From the NCBI RefSeq assembly GCF_048266365.1, contig NZ_JBLWZP010000001.1, positions 434,001-498,000 of the forward strand: a stretch of 64,000 nucleotides of DNA, written 5' to 3'. The notes below the pieces were generated by a model, which had not been told where the DNA came from, did not search any database, and saw nothing but the letters and a program-made list of their open reading frames with translations. Of the stretch, positions 38,081 to 46,831 are shown in pieces. Each line of letters opens with the position of its first letter. The first letter of the stretch is position 1. A program made the translations under genes and the position numbers. This stretch comes from Galbibacter sp048266365. Lineage in GTDB: Bacteria; Bacteroidota; Bacteroidia; Flavobacteriales; Flavobacteriaceae.

Positions 38081-40354
38081 TTATTCATCAAATGGCAAAA
38101 CGTCCTCTATATTGTTCACAACACCTTGTTCCCTGTATGAATTTTCAATGTTAAGTTGAACCATTTTAATCCCTTTCTTCCAAACTATATTAAACACAAA
38201 GAAGATATAGAGTTGAACCTGACTCCCTAAATCAAGCTCATTCCCTTTTGAATTCCATCTTTTTCTAACCTCTTCATTTCCAGCATCATTTAAGTCTAAA
38301 ATTGAGGTATAAATCTTATATGTAGGATTCATTATTTTTACTTTGTCTTCCATTACTTCATCTTCAATTACATTTATATCAACATACTCAAGTCTTGGCA
38401 AATCATCTTCCCTGAGGATAAATATTAAATTTTGGTGCTTAGAAGAAGGGATTCTAATAACCTTTTTTTCAAACTCTTTCAATAAAGTACTATTAATTAT
38501 TTGATTTATTACAACGATTACGTGCTTATTCTTATCAAATTTTAATCTTTTTAATGCCTTGGGAATATCGTCTTCTTTCAATAAATAACGAGCTGAACGA
38601 GAACTGAAAAACGAACTTGGTATCAACGCATTTACCCTGTTTCGTACTATCCAATCAGCCATAAAACTATGGTAATTCATATGTTGAACACCTTCATCTG
38701 TAAACGGAGATTTTGAATAAAGCTCAATTATCCTTCCATCAACCCTAAACCTCATCAGGTCTTCCTTTTCAGAAAAGTTATTCTTATTGATAATTTTCTC
38801 ATATTTATCCATTGCATCACTCAGAATACTATTTGTAGTATATTCGAAATTTTGCACCTTGTCGGGAGATAATATGGCAGCCACTTGAGTATAATTTATA
38901 TTATCAGTTATTCTTTCTTTTAGTTCTTCAACAAAGGTTGAAATTTCCTCCCCTTTACTATTTAATAACTCCTTGAAATTTAATTCTTCAAGTAAACATT
39001 TATTTTCAAACACCTTATTTACGGTTTCTACAAACAATGGTATGTTCTGCTCCCATTTTCTCAAGTGGAAATCATCTTCACGCGTTAAGTCCGGTGGAGC
39101 GATGTACCTTTCATTCAAATAATAAGAATGCAATCCAAATAACCTTATAAATAATACGACGATATATTTTAGTGTCCAATTAATTATTTCGTCATTAGCA
39201 CCCAATCCTTCTAATCCTTTAAATGAATATTTAGTACACAGTGGATCTCTAAAATGCCTATCATTATCATTGAAATAGTTAAACCATTTAAAGACCTCAT
39301 TCATGTTATTAGGAAGTAACACATAAACGGGAGGGGTGTTCTGGGTATATTTAAAAAACTTATTTAATACCTCATAGTTTTTTTCGTACATCATCATTCC
39401 TCCTAATACATAATGAAACTCTAAAAAGCGTTCTCTCTGTTCATCTCTTTCCTTAATTGCATTTTTATTCACAACTTCAACAACACTCCTATTCACAAAT
39501 AATTCATCCTGGAAAGGACTCAATCGGTACTGAAAATATTGATGTGAATTAGACCAAAACATCATTAAAAAATCTTCTCGATTTCTTATTAAATTAATGT
39601 TTCTCCATAGCCATTGATATGACTTTACAGAAATTTTCAATTCCTTAAAATCTTCCCCAAGCAGCCATGCTCCGCTTATAGCTCTGTGTTCAATTGATTT
39701 ATATTCAAAATTATCTATTCCATTAACTGTGTAAATTAGTTTATTAATAATAAAATACAAATCATCTGGGTATTCTACAGGAGTTTCAGTACTATGATTT
39801 TCTCGATATTTAGAAAACTCTTCAGAGTAAAAGTCTATCAACTCTTCCTCTATCTTCTCTACCTGATTTTTTACTCCATATATTGCAAATTCATTAATTG
39901 TTTTTAAAGTAAACTCACTACTAATAAGTCGATTATGATGCTTTTTTAATAGTAGCCCCCATATTGGAATAAACATTCCATTATACTTTGCAATCTGCTT
40001 TAACCAAATCACAAAAGTAGCAATGAGTATTACTGTCAAAGAAAAAGTTAAAAACTTTGCAGAGTTATTAATAAAAAAATTGTCCCAGCCAAAAAATGGC
40101 TTTATTGGGAAAATTAGAAACACAAAAGAGAGAATTGTACTTGTCAGAATAAATTCAAAGTAACTTATTCTATAACTTGTTTTTGGGAACCTCATCTCTT
40201 TTTGAAAAAATTCCGTCTTAAAAATTTCAGCTAAATAATGAGAGTTATATTTATCTCCAATGTTAGAAGTCTTATCAATTATTATCGGGTAAGCGATACC
40301 CAATATGGCAATATCAATTGCAACGCAAATTTCAACAATGTGATTTATAATCAT
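38081..40354 (-). CDS. large membrane-anchored protein of unknown function
   Basis: 757 residues. Three likely membrane segments lie near the N-terminus (IVEICVAIDIAILGIAYPII, FILTSTILSFVFLIFPI and FLTFSLTVILIATFVIWL, at roughly 5-25, 70-86, 101-120). The rest (~600 residues) is a charged, mostly helical cytoplasmic part without a motif I recognise. It is notably AT-rich, stands alone and interrupts the glycan locus, which hints at acquisition. A phage- or stress-related sensor is conceivable but there is no positive evidence. Confidence 0.65.
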   Translation of the reverse strand: MIINHIVEICVAIDIAILGIAYPIIIDKTSNIGDKYNSHYLAEIFKTEFFQKEMRFPKTSYRISYFEFILTSTILSFVFLIFPIKPFFGWDNFFINNSAKFLTFSLTVILIATFVIWLKQIAKYNGMFIPIWGLLLKKHHNRLISSEFTLKTINEFAIYGVKNQVEKIEEELIDFYSEEFSKYRENHSTETPVEYPDDLYFIINKLIYTVNGIDNFEYKSIEHRAISGAWLLGEDFKELKISVKSYQWLWRNINLIRNREDFLMMFWSNSHQYFQYRLSPFQDELFVNRSVVEVVNKNAIKERDEQRERFLEFHYVLGGMMMYEKNYEVLNKFFKYTQNTPPVYVLLPNNMNEVFKWFNYFNDNDRHFRDPLCTKYSFKGLEGLGANDEIINWTLKYIVVLFIRLFGLHSYYLNERYIAPPDLTREDDFHLRKWEQNIPLFVETVNKVFENKCLLEELNFKELLNSKGEEISTFVEELKERITDNINYTQVAAILSPDKVQNFEYTTNSILSDAMDKYEKIINKNNFSEKEDLMRFRVDGRIIELYSKSPFTDEGVQHMNYHSFMADWIVRNRVNALIPSSFFSSRSARYLLKEDDIPKALKRLKFDKNKHVIVVINQIINSTLLKEFEKKVIRIPSSKHQNLIFILREDDLPRLEYVDINVIEDEVMEDKVKIMNPTYKIYTSILDLNDAGNEEVRKRWNSKGNELDLGSQVQLYIFFVFNIVWKKGIKMVQLNIENSYREQGVVNNIEDVLPFDE

Positions 40355-40711
40355 GACTAATAGGTGTGTTCTAATTTAGGTCACAATAAATATATTGATT
40401 TTAACTCAGTTTAGAACATTTTCATCACTTTTACGCAATATAATTATCGTTATATTTATATTATGTTGCTACTATAAGGTGCGATAATCTTTCTCTGGAT
40501 TTATTTTTTAGCGAACTTCTCTAATGGATATACCAAGATGATGTGATTTTTTTTCGTCAATTTTTTATGATAGTTTGAACTACCAATAATCTATACTAAC
40601 CAATACATCACTGCATTATTTTATCCAATAATAAGGCAACACGATGCTTATGTTTCTGTATCCTATTTCTGAATACATTGTAAATAGGAAAAAGAATGAT
40701 TAATTTTCAGC
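40355..40711. other. intergenic between divergent genes, no gene
   Basis: About 360 bp, AT-rich. Presumably carries the promoters of the membrane protein (leftward) and the sulfatase (rightward). I see no clear operator-like palindrome and no copy of the ACAATCGATTGT site. Confidence 0.45.
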
Positions 40712-42133
40712 ATGAAAACTATGAAAATGAAACCAAAAAGCTTTAGACTTATTGTTATATACCTCTGCTTAGGCATTGTTCCTTTTTTACTTATGGGAAA
40801 CAAGGTAAATGAAAAGGATCCTTCTAAGCCCAATGTAGTTTTAATCTTCCTAGACGATGGCGCCTTTGAAGATTTTGCTCCTTTCGGGAATCCTCCATAC
40901 CCGACTCCGAATGTTGAGGTTTTGGCAAAAGAAGGGCGTAGTTTCTATAACTTTTATGTACCTCAATCAATTTGTTCAGCTTCCCGGGCAGTGTTGATGA
41001 CCGGCAGTTATCCGGGCCGCACTAAAGTTTTTGGAGCACATGGACCCGGAGACCCCGGGCTTGATCTGCAGTTTGCTACAATGGGGGAGGTACTTCAGGA
41101 GAATGGTTATAAAACTGGGATTTTTGGAAAGTGGCATTTGGGTGATAAACCAGGCCATAGATCCCATGACCGGGGTTTTCAGGAATCTTCAGGTTTGATG
41201 TATTCCCATGATATGTGGGCAGGACATCCGGAAGATCCAAAGTACTGGGGGCAATGGCCTCTGCAGTATTGGAAAAACGGTAAGGTTGTCATTGATAGTA
41301 TGACTGCAGAAGATCAAAAAAAGCTTACCGGTTGGTACACTGAAGATGCAGTAAACTTTATAGACAAACATAAGGACGAACCTTTCTTTCTTTATTTGCC
41401 TCATTCCATGCCGCATGTTCCGCTTTTTGGCAGCGATACATTTAAAGGTAAATCCGGAACAGGAACATACGGTGATGTTATTATGGAACTAGATTGGTCC
41501 GTAGGACAGGTCAACCAGGCAATTAAAAGAAATGGTCTGGAGGAGAACACCATTTTTATTTTTATAGCTTCAGATAATGGTCCCTGGCTTTCCTATGGGG
41601 ATCATTCAGGTATAACTCCTTTTCGGGAAGGTAAAGGAACTATTTTTGACGGAGGGGTTCGCAATCCCCTGATCATAAAATATCCCAAACAAATAAAAAG
41701 CGGTACCATATCTAGAAAAACATTCAGCTCTGTGGATATTCTACCTACTGTATGCGGGCTTACAAGCAGCTCCCTTCCGGAAAATGAGATTGACGGAAAA
41801 GATGTTTGGGATTTGATTTTAGACACCCCCGGTGCTAAAAACCAACATCAGTATTATCCATTTTCTAACAATACAAATTTTCAAGGTATAATAAGTAGCG
41901 ACGGAAGATGGAAATTGCATTTAAAACATCCTTATCGTACACTATCCAAAGCAGGTGTTGGAGGTGAGGCAGGTAAGTATATTCAAAAGGAGATCGATAC
42001 AAGTTTGTTTGATCTTCTCCATGATCCTTATGAAAAAGGGAATGTTATAGACAGCTATCCTGAAAAGGCAAAGGAACTTCTGGAATTAGCTGCTGAACAT
42101 AAGCGGAAGTTTTTTACTGAAAAAACCAATTAA
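40712..42133 (+). CDS. S1-type (formylglycine) sulfatase
   Basis: 473 residues, signal/anchor segment (LIVIYLCLGIVPFLLMG). The metal site opens with VVLIFLDDG (Asp48-Asp49). The active-site signature is SICSASRAVLMTGSYPGRT, with Cys88 as the residue expected to become formylglycine and Ala90 where Pro is usual in CxPxR; Ala is allowed in the sulfatase family pattern. A second signature, YKTGIFGKWHLGD, follows. It removes sulfate esters from sugars, fitting a sulfated uronic-acid glycan target. No maturase gene is in the window, so activation must come from elsewhere. Confidence 0.92.
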   Translation: MKTMKMKPKSFRLIVIYLCLGIVPFLLMGNKVNEKDPSKPNVVLIFLDDGAFEDFAPFGNPPYPTPNVEVLAKEGRSFYNFYVPQSICSASRAVLMTGSYPGRTKVFGAHGPGDPGLDLQFATMGEVLQENGYKTGIFGKWHLGDKPGHRSHDRGFQESSGLMYSHDMWAGHPEDPKYWGQWPLQYWKNGKVVIDSMTAEDQKKLTGWYTEDAVNFIDKHKDEPFFLYLPHSMPHVPLFGSDTFKGKSGTGTYGDVIMELDWSVGQVNQAIKRNGLEENTIFIFIASDNGPWLSYGDHSGITPFREGKGTIFDGGVRNPLIIKYPKQIKSGTISRKTFSSVDILPTVCGLTSSSLPENEIDGKDVWDLILDTPGAKNQHQYYPFSNNTNFQGIISSDGRWKLHLKHPYRTLSKAGVGGEAGKYIQKEIDTSLFDLLHDPYEKGNVIDSYPEKAKELLELAAEHKRKFFTEKTN

Positions 42134-42659
42134 TACTAATCTCAGGCTAACCTTTGTTTATAGTGTTTTACTTTAAACAAATAGGATATAAGAGGAGGAC
42201 TTCCTTGGCGAGTTTTTTTGGGATTGGTATTTTTCCTACTGAAAATATTGGGGTTGTGTTTTCGGCTTAAGAACTCGAATTTCAATGCCTAAATAGTTTA
42301 AAGTACAAAAGATGTCAATTCTGCTTATTAAGTGATATTTGATTGTATATGATTGGTTTGTAATGTTCAAAGGGAACTATTCAATTCAGGTATATTTTTT
42401 AGCCAAAATGAGGAGAATCAATTAAAAAGATGATTTCGTTTTATCAAAATACCCAGTCTTCGCTTTTTAATGGTTATGTGACGAGAACGTTGAAATTACT
42501 GTAAAATAATTCAAATTGTAATCCGGACAATGTGTGTTTCATCGATTTTAAAGGGTTTTAATCCAATGATTTAGCGTTTAGTGTTGAAGTTTTTATTATG
42601 TTTAAGGTTCATTTATCTTAAAGAACCCTCTTAATCTAGCTGCTGCTTTTTTCTAAAAA
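42134..42659. other. intergenic, no supported gene
   Basis: About 525 bp between the sulfatase and the histidine kinase. I find no frame or structured element that I can support in it. The kinase promoter should lie near its right end. Confidence 0.45.
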
Positions 42660-44726
42660 ATGAAAAAAACTACGGTAAAATATCGGATTGCTGTACTTCT
42701 TTTTGGTATACTTCTGATAGTACTTTTTAACCGTTGTCAAAAGACTTCCCATAAATCCGATCAGATATACACCGCTACAGAGGCCAAAGCTGCTATGCTA
42801 ATTTCCAAAGCAAAGTCAAATCACTCTGATTCCACTGTTATATACTTAAAAGAGGCTTTTGGGCTTGTTGATAAGCTAGAGCAGGATTCTACTGCGGGGA
42901 AGTATCTTGAGAAGATTACAGCTCAAGCAATATTGTTAAAGGACTCCGTCCTTTTTAATAAGGCCAATGCCAAAGCCATGGCGCTTGCCAAAAAGACGGG
43001 GGATACGTTAAGAATGGGACTTGCGCATTGGAACTATGGCATTTGGTATCTTAATGAGGAGCGCTTTGACAGTGCGTATTATCAGTATAACAAAGCCCAA
43101 CATCATTTTGAAAACCAAGGACATTCGTATTACGCCGGAAAGATGCATTATAGTAAAGCCTCTATCCTTTGCCGTAACAAATATTATACAGGAGCTGAAG
43201 TGGAAGTGTTTAGGGCGATAAAGTTATTTGAGCCCAATAAAAACTATAAACAGCTTTACCTGTGTTATAATCTTCTAGGGATCATCTATAATGAATTAAA
43301 GGAATATGAAAATGCGATTGACGCTTATACTAAAGGTTTAGGGTATTTAAAAAACGTGAAAGACCCCGGTCTTTATCGTGATCACACCCTAAACAATGTC
43401 GGAGTCCTCTATCATAAGTCCGGAGACTATCAAAATGCTATTTCTTATTTTGATAGGGCACTGGAGGATCCAAGGGTACAAAAAACGAATAAAGCGCTTT
43501 ATGCCCGATTATTAGATAATAAGGCTTATAGCCGACTAAAACTTAAAGATACCACAGGACTTTATACCGAGTTTAATAGGGTTTTAAAGATCAGGGATAG
43601 TTTGGAATCCAAATTGGGTGTAATAACAAGCAAGCACCACCTGGCTTGGTATCGTGCTTATGCAGGGGATACCATAAGGGCAATGCAATTGGCAAATGAA
43701 TCGTATCAATTGGCAAAGTCAATTCAAGGCAATAGTGATGTGTTTGATAACTTAGAATTACTTGCTGCAATTGATCCTTCGAATGATGCGGGGTACCTAA
43801 ACGAGCATATTGCATTAAAGGATAAGTTAATTGATTACGAGCGCCAAACCCGCAATAAGTTTATAGCGATCCAATATGAGACTCAGAAATATAAACAACA
43901 GACTGCGAAGCTTGCTAAAATAAATGTCTGGATGTATATTTTTTCTACTTTGTTACTTTTAGTACTGATAATTTTATTTATGCATTACCGACAGCGTGTT
44001 CAATACAAGCAGTTACAATTAGAAGTCGCCCAGCAAAAAGCTGCTGGGGAATCATATCTTTCATTAAACAAACAATTGGAGAAATACGAAGAGGGCAGAG
44101 AAGAGGAGCGCCTTCGAATTTCAAAAATGCTTCATGATGGTATCCTTCCTAAGTTATATGCCATTCGGACGGGTTGGAATGATTTGAATCTCGAGGGGGA
44201 CACTGAAAGCTTAGCAAAGCATGTGGAATATATCGAGGCACTAGAACAAATAGAAAACCAGATACGGGATGCTTCTCATGCTTTAAGAGCCAGTAGTATT
44301 TTCGCACCTGTAAATTTTACAGCTGTTATTGCAGATCTTGCAAAAGAAAGAGCTGTCACCGGAAAATTTAAGCTTACCATGGCTGCCGATAAGGAGATTG
44401 ATTGGTCGTATTATGAGGACATTACTAAAGTGGATATTTACTACTGCATCAGCGAGGCTTTACATAACTGCATTAAACACTCCAAGGCGACAAAGGTTAT
44501 TTTAAAGTTGAAGACTCAGGGACAGTATTTATTGGTAACCATTGCGGATAATGGGGTAGGGATAACTAAAAAACGAGGCAAAGGTATTGGCCTTAAAAAC
44601 CTCCAATCCACCATCGATGAACTGAAAGGAAAATTCACTATTGAATCTACCGCGGATAAAGGAACTACGCTAGTTATGACCATTCCTTACCCAACATCAA
44701 CCAACTTAAACTCAAACCTTTCATGA
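42660..44726 (+). CDS. TPR-containing sensor histidine kinase (HisKA_3 type)
   Basis: 688 residues. An N-terminal hydrophobic segment ends in LLIVLFNRCQ and leads into a periplasmic array of TPR motifs up to about residue 390 (NYGIWYLNEERFDSAYYQYN, YNLLGIIYNELKEYENAIDA, NNVGVLYHKSGDYQNAISYF). A membrane helix (~424-442, IFSTLLLLVLIILFM), a short coiled coil, and the HisKA_3 dimerisation segment follow (EERLRISKMLHDGILPKLYA with His492 as the phospho-acceptor). A HATPase domain comes last (ISEALHNCIKHSKATKV, VTIADNGVGI, GIGLKNLQSTI). The stop overlaps the response-regulator start (ATGA), so both form one two-component system. Confidence 0.92.
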   Translation: MKKTTVKYRIAVLLFGILLIVLFNRCQKTSHKSDQIYTATEAKAAMLISKAKSNHSDSTVIYLKEAFGLVDKLEQDSTAGKYLEKITAQAILLKDSVLFNKANAKAMALAKKTGDTLRMGLAHWNYGIWYLNEERFDSAYYQYNKAQHHFENQGHSYYAGKMHYSKASILCRNKYYTGAEVEVFRAIKLFEPNKNYKQLYLCYNLLGIIYNELKEYENAIDAYTKGLGYLKNVKDPGLYRDHTLNNVGVLYHKSGDYQNAISYFDRALEDPRVQKTNKALYARLLDNKAYSRLKLKDTTGLYTEFNRVLKIRDSLESKLGVITSKHHLAWYRAYAGDTIRAMQLANESYQLAKSIQGNSDVFDNLELLAAIDPSNDAGYLNEHIALKDKLIDYERQTRNKFIAIQYETQKYKQQTAKLAKINVWMYIFSTLLLLVLIILFMHYRQRVQYKQLQLEVAQQKAAGESYLSLNKQLEKYEEGREEERLRISKMLHDGILPKLYAIRTGWNDLNLEGDTESLAKHVEYIEALEQIENQIRDASHALRASSIFAPVNFTAVIADLAKERAVTGKFKLTMAADKEIDWSYYEDITKVDIYYCISEALHNCIKHSKATKVILKLKTQGQYLLVTIADNGVGITKKRGKGIGLKNLQSTIDELKGKFTIESTADKGTTLVMTIPYPTSTNLNSNLS

Positions 44727-45388
44727 AAAAACACTACAAAACCCTTATTGTGGATGATCATGCCCTTTTAGCAGAAGGAATCGTAAGAACTTTAATGAAA
44801 ATTAGTAATTCTACCGGTTCTGAATTTAATACCCATAGTGTTCATAATTTGGGTGATGCCTTAGCTGCATTGAAAACAAAGCCTTCGTTTGACTTGGTAT
44901 TTTTGGATATAAACTTGGAGCCGCAGCCTGAAATAGGAATGTATTCAGGAGAGGATCTCGGAGTGGAGATACGCAAGCGTTATCCCGGAACTCTTATAAT
45001 TGTTTCCACTATTTATAACGACTTTGCCCGAATTAAAAATATTTTTGGTAATGTTAAACCTGACGGTTTCTTAGTGAAAGGTGATTTGAACGGGAAAAAG
45101 ATTGTCAGTGCGATTAAAGATGTACTCAATGAAACTCCTTTTTTCAGTAAAACTGTTTTAAAATGTTTATCCAATAATTTGGATACCGATATTAGGATTG
45201 CCAGTCTGGATCGACAATTACTTTTTGAACTTGAGAAGGGGCTTACAATGGAGAAAATTGCAGAGAATCTTTTAGTTTCGAGAACTACTGTTTTCAACTG
45301 GAAAGGGAAACTAAAAATTATTTTTGGAGTTGAAGGTGGCAGTGATAAGGATTTATTGGATAAAGCTCGTGAATTGAACTTTATATAA
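44723..45388 (+). CDS. response regulator with HTH output domain
   Basis: 221 residues. Receiver domain: TLIVDDHALLAEGIVRTLM (acidic pocket), phosphorylated Asp62 in LVFLDINLEP, Thr/Ser block LIIVSTIY and Lys in PDGFLVKGDLNGKK. The C-terminal helix-turn-helix is LuxR/NarL-like but divergent (LLFELEKGLTMEKIAENLLV, SRTTVFNWKGKLK). Translationally coupled to the kinase (4-nt overlap). Its targets are unknown. The four palindromes 270 bp downstream are obvious candidates to test. Confidence 0.9.
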   Translation: MKKHYKTLIVDDHALLAEGIVRTLMKISNSTGSEFNTHSVHNLGDALAALKTKPSFDLVFLDINLEPQPEIGMYSGEDLGVEIRKRYPGTLIIVSTIYNDFARIKNIFGNVKPDGFLVKGDLNGKKIVSAIKDVLNETPFFSKTVLKCLSNNLDTDIRIASLDRQLLFELEKGLTMEKIAENLLVSRTTVFNWKGKLKIIFGVEGGSDKDLLDKARELNFI

Positions 45389-45653
45389 AGATGACTTTTA
45401 TCTTCACAGAATCTCTCATCTGTAAATCTATAATTCTACCCATAAATAGGTCGTTTTAAATTTTTAATTTCTACCCAGGAAGTTAGATCGTACTTCTAGC
45501 AATTTTGTTTGGATCGTTGAAAGATACTTTACGGCAGGCCTTTTAAATAGTATCTTATCAAGTATCCATGATATAGATTTCCAAACTTACAACCACAATT
45601 TTATATGAAAAGGCGTAAAAAAAAGTTTAGTGTGCGCATTTCGTTCGACTGAT

Positions 45654-45737
45654 CTGTACTCAGAGTACAGCTTTTCTTGTACTGAGAGTCCAGTTTTTTT
45701 GTACTAAGAGTACAACATTTCTGTACTGAGAGTACAG
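45654..45737. promoter_or_regulatory. array of four 17-bp palindromes (operator array or tandem hairpins)
   Basis: CTGTACTCAGAGTACAG (45654), TTGTACTGAGAGTCCAG (45677), TTGTACTAAGAGTACAA (45699) and CTGTACTGAGAGTACAG (45721) are spaced 23, 22 and 22 bp, about two helical turns. The first is a perfect 8+1+8 inverted repeat. The array ends 60 bp before the MauE/DoxX start codon. Each unit is followed by a T-rich stretch, so folding as RNA (6-bp stem, 5-nt loop) is the alternative reading. Confidence 0.7.
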
Positions 45738-45797
45738 CACTTTTTAAAAATCATTACCTAGCTTTAACTTGTTTGAAATCAACAAATTATATAGGTC

Positions 45798-46265
45798 ATG
45801 AAGTTGGGTAAAAAATATAGCGGAATTATTATAGAGATCATACGTTTTCTCTTTATAGTGTTGTTTGTGTATGCAGGGCTTACTAAACTAATGGAAGGGG
45901 ATCGCTTTTTTAATAATCTGAATAACTCTCCAATTTTACCTGGTGGTGCAACAGCTTATATTTTGAGTTGGGGAGTTCCAACCTTGGAAATTGTTTTAGC
46001 CTTTTTTGTGGCTTGGCCAAGAAGCAGGCTTAAAGGATTGTACGGAGCCCTTGGACTAATGATTTTGTTTACACTCTATGTTGCAGGGATTGTATTTTTT
46101 AGCCCATACACCCCTTGTTCTTGTGGAGGAGTATTGACACTGTTGACCTGGCCACAGCATCTGATAGTTAATATAAGTTTTGTCTTATTAGCGGTATTGG
46201 CAATACGATTATACCACAGAAGGAAATTGTCAAATGTTGAACTATTTCATGATAAGGTGGAATAG
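45798..46265 (+). CDS. MauE/DoxX family redox-associated membrane protein
   Basis: 155 residues, four membrane helices. First helix FLFIVLFVYAGLTKLMEG carries the family GLTK motif. SWGVPTLEIVLAFFVAWP starts the second, and FFSPYTPCSCGGVLTLL holds a CSCGG thiol motif just outside the third helix. Such proteins pair with disulfide or electron-transfer partners in Bacteroidota, often next to DUF6520 proteins as here. Downstream of the palindrome array. The DUF6520 gene follows after 163 bp, perhaps on the same transcript. Confidence 0.85.
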   Translation: MKLGKKYSGIIIEIIRFLFIVLFVYAGLTKLMEGDRFFNNLNNSPILPGGATAYILSWGVPTLEIVLAFFVAWPRSRLKGLYGALGLMILFTLYVAGIVFFSPYTPCSCGGVLTLLTWPQHLIVNISFVLLAVLAIRLYHRRKLSNVELFHDKVE

Positions 46266-46428
46266 GAGGCAAAGCCCTTATTCAGGTAATAACCTACTTA
46301 ATGAATTAAAATTTAAACCTAATTTCTTTAGGTATCAAGATATTTTGTTGCGCAACAAAAGCAGGGAAGACCAGCCGAAAACCTATCCAGAAGTAGGCAA
46401 AATTATTAATCATGTAAATAATAAAATC

Positions 46429-46728
46429 ATGAAAAATATCAAATTAATTTTACCGATGTTGGCCTTTGTATTGGCTATCGGTATGTCGTTTGCGTTTACA
46501 AGTGAAGCGCCAGATGATCTAGTAATTCTAATTGATGGAGTTAAGTATCAATCTCCTATTGATTGTCAGGGGGATGGACAAAACTGTACAACTTGGATCT
46601 CTAAAGATGGTAACGTAATGGAAGTTCAAGTGGAAAGGGAAACGGACCAGGGAACCTATGTTCCCGCGGCTACAGGTGTTCCAAGTACAATGGTGTTTGA
46701 ATTTACTTCTTTGACTCCATTGAATTAA
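46429..46728 (+). CDS. DUF6520 family small exported protein
   Basis: Read from ATG 46429: 99 residues with an N-terminal signal-like helix (IKLILPMLAFVLAIGMSFAF), the hallmark of DUF6520. A start at 46234 would overlap the upstream gene and lack a signal. Two cysteines (DCQGDGQNC) could form a disulfide linked to the MauE/DoxX partner; this is inference. Function unknown. It is followed by a strong terminator. Confidence 0.75.
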   Translation: MKNIKLILPMLAFVLAIGMSFAFTSEAPDDLVILIDGVKYQSPIDCQGDGQNCTTWISKDGNVMEVQVERETDQGTYVPAATGVPSTMVFEFTSLTPLN

Positions 46729-46769
46729 TAAATGTTCATAATAACAATTAATGGTTATTACTAACGATA

Positions 46770-46815
46770 GGACACTCAAGTTTTTAAGTACATTTGACTT
46801 GAGTGTCTTATTCTA
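46770..46815. terminator. bidirectional terminator
   Basis: Stem GACACTCAAGT / ACTTGAGTGTC (11 bp perfect) followed on the plus side by TTATTCTATTTT. Lies between the convergent DUF6520 and M16 peptidase genes. Confidence 0.8.
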
Positions 46816-46831
46816 TTTTACGCGTAATTTT

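Noticed and set aside
46234..46428. N-terminal extension of the DUF6520 protein
   Set aside because: It overlaps the MauE/DoxX gene and would bury the signal-like helix that defines the family.
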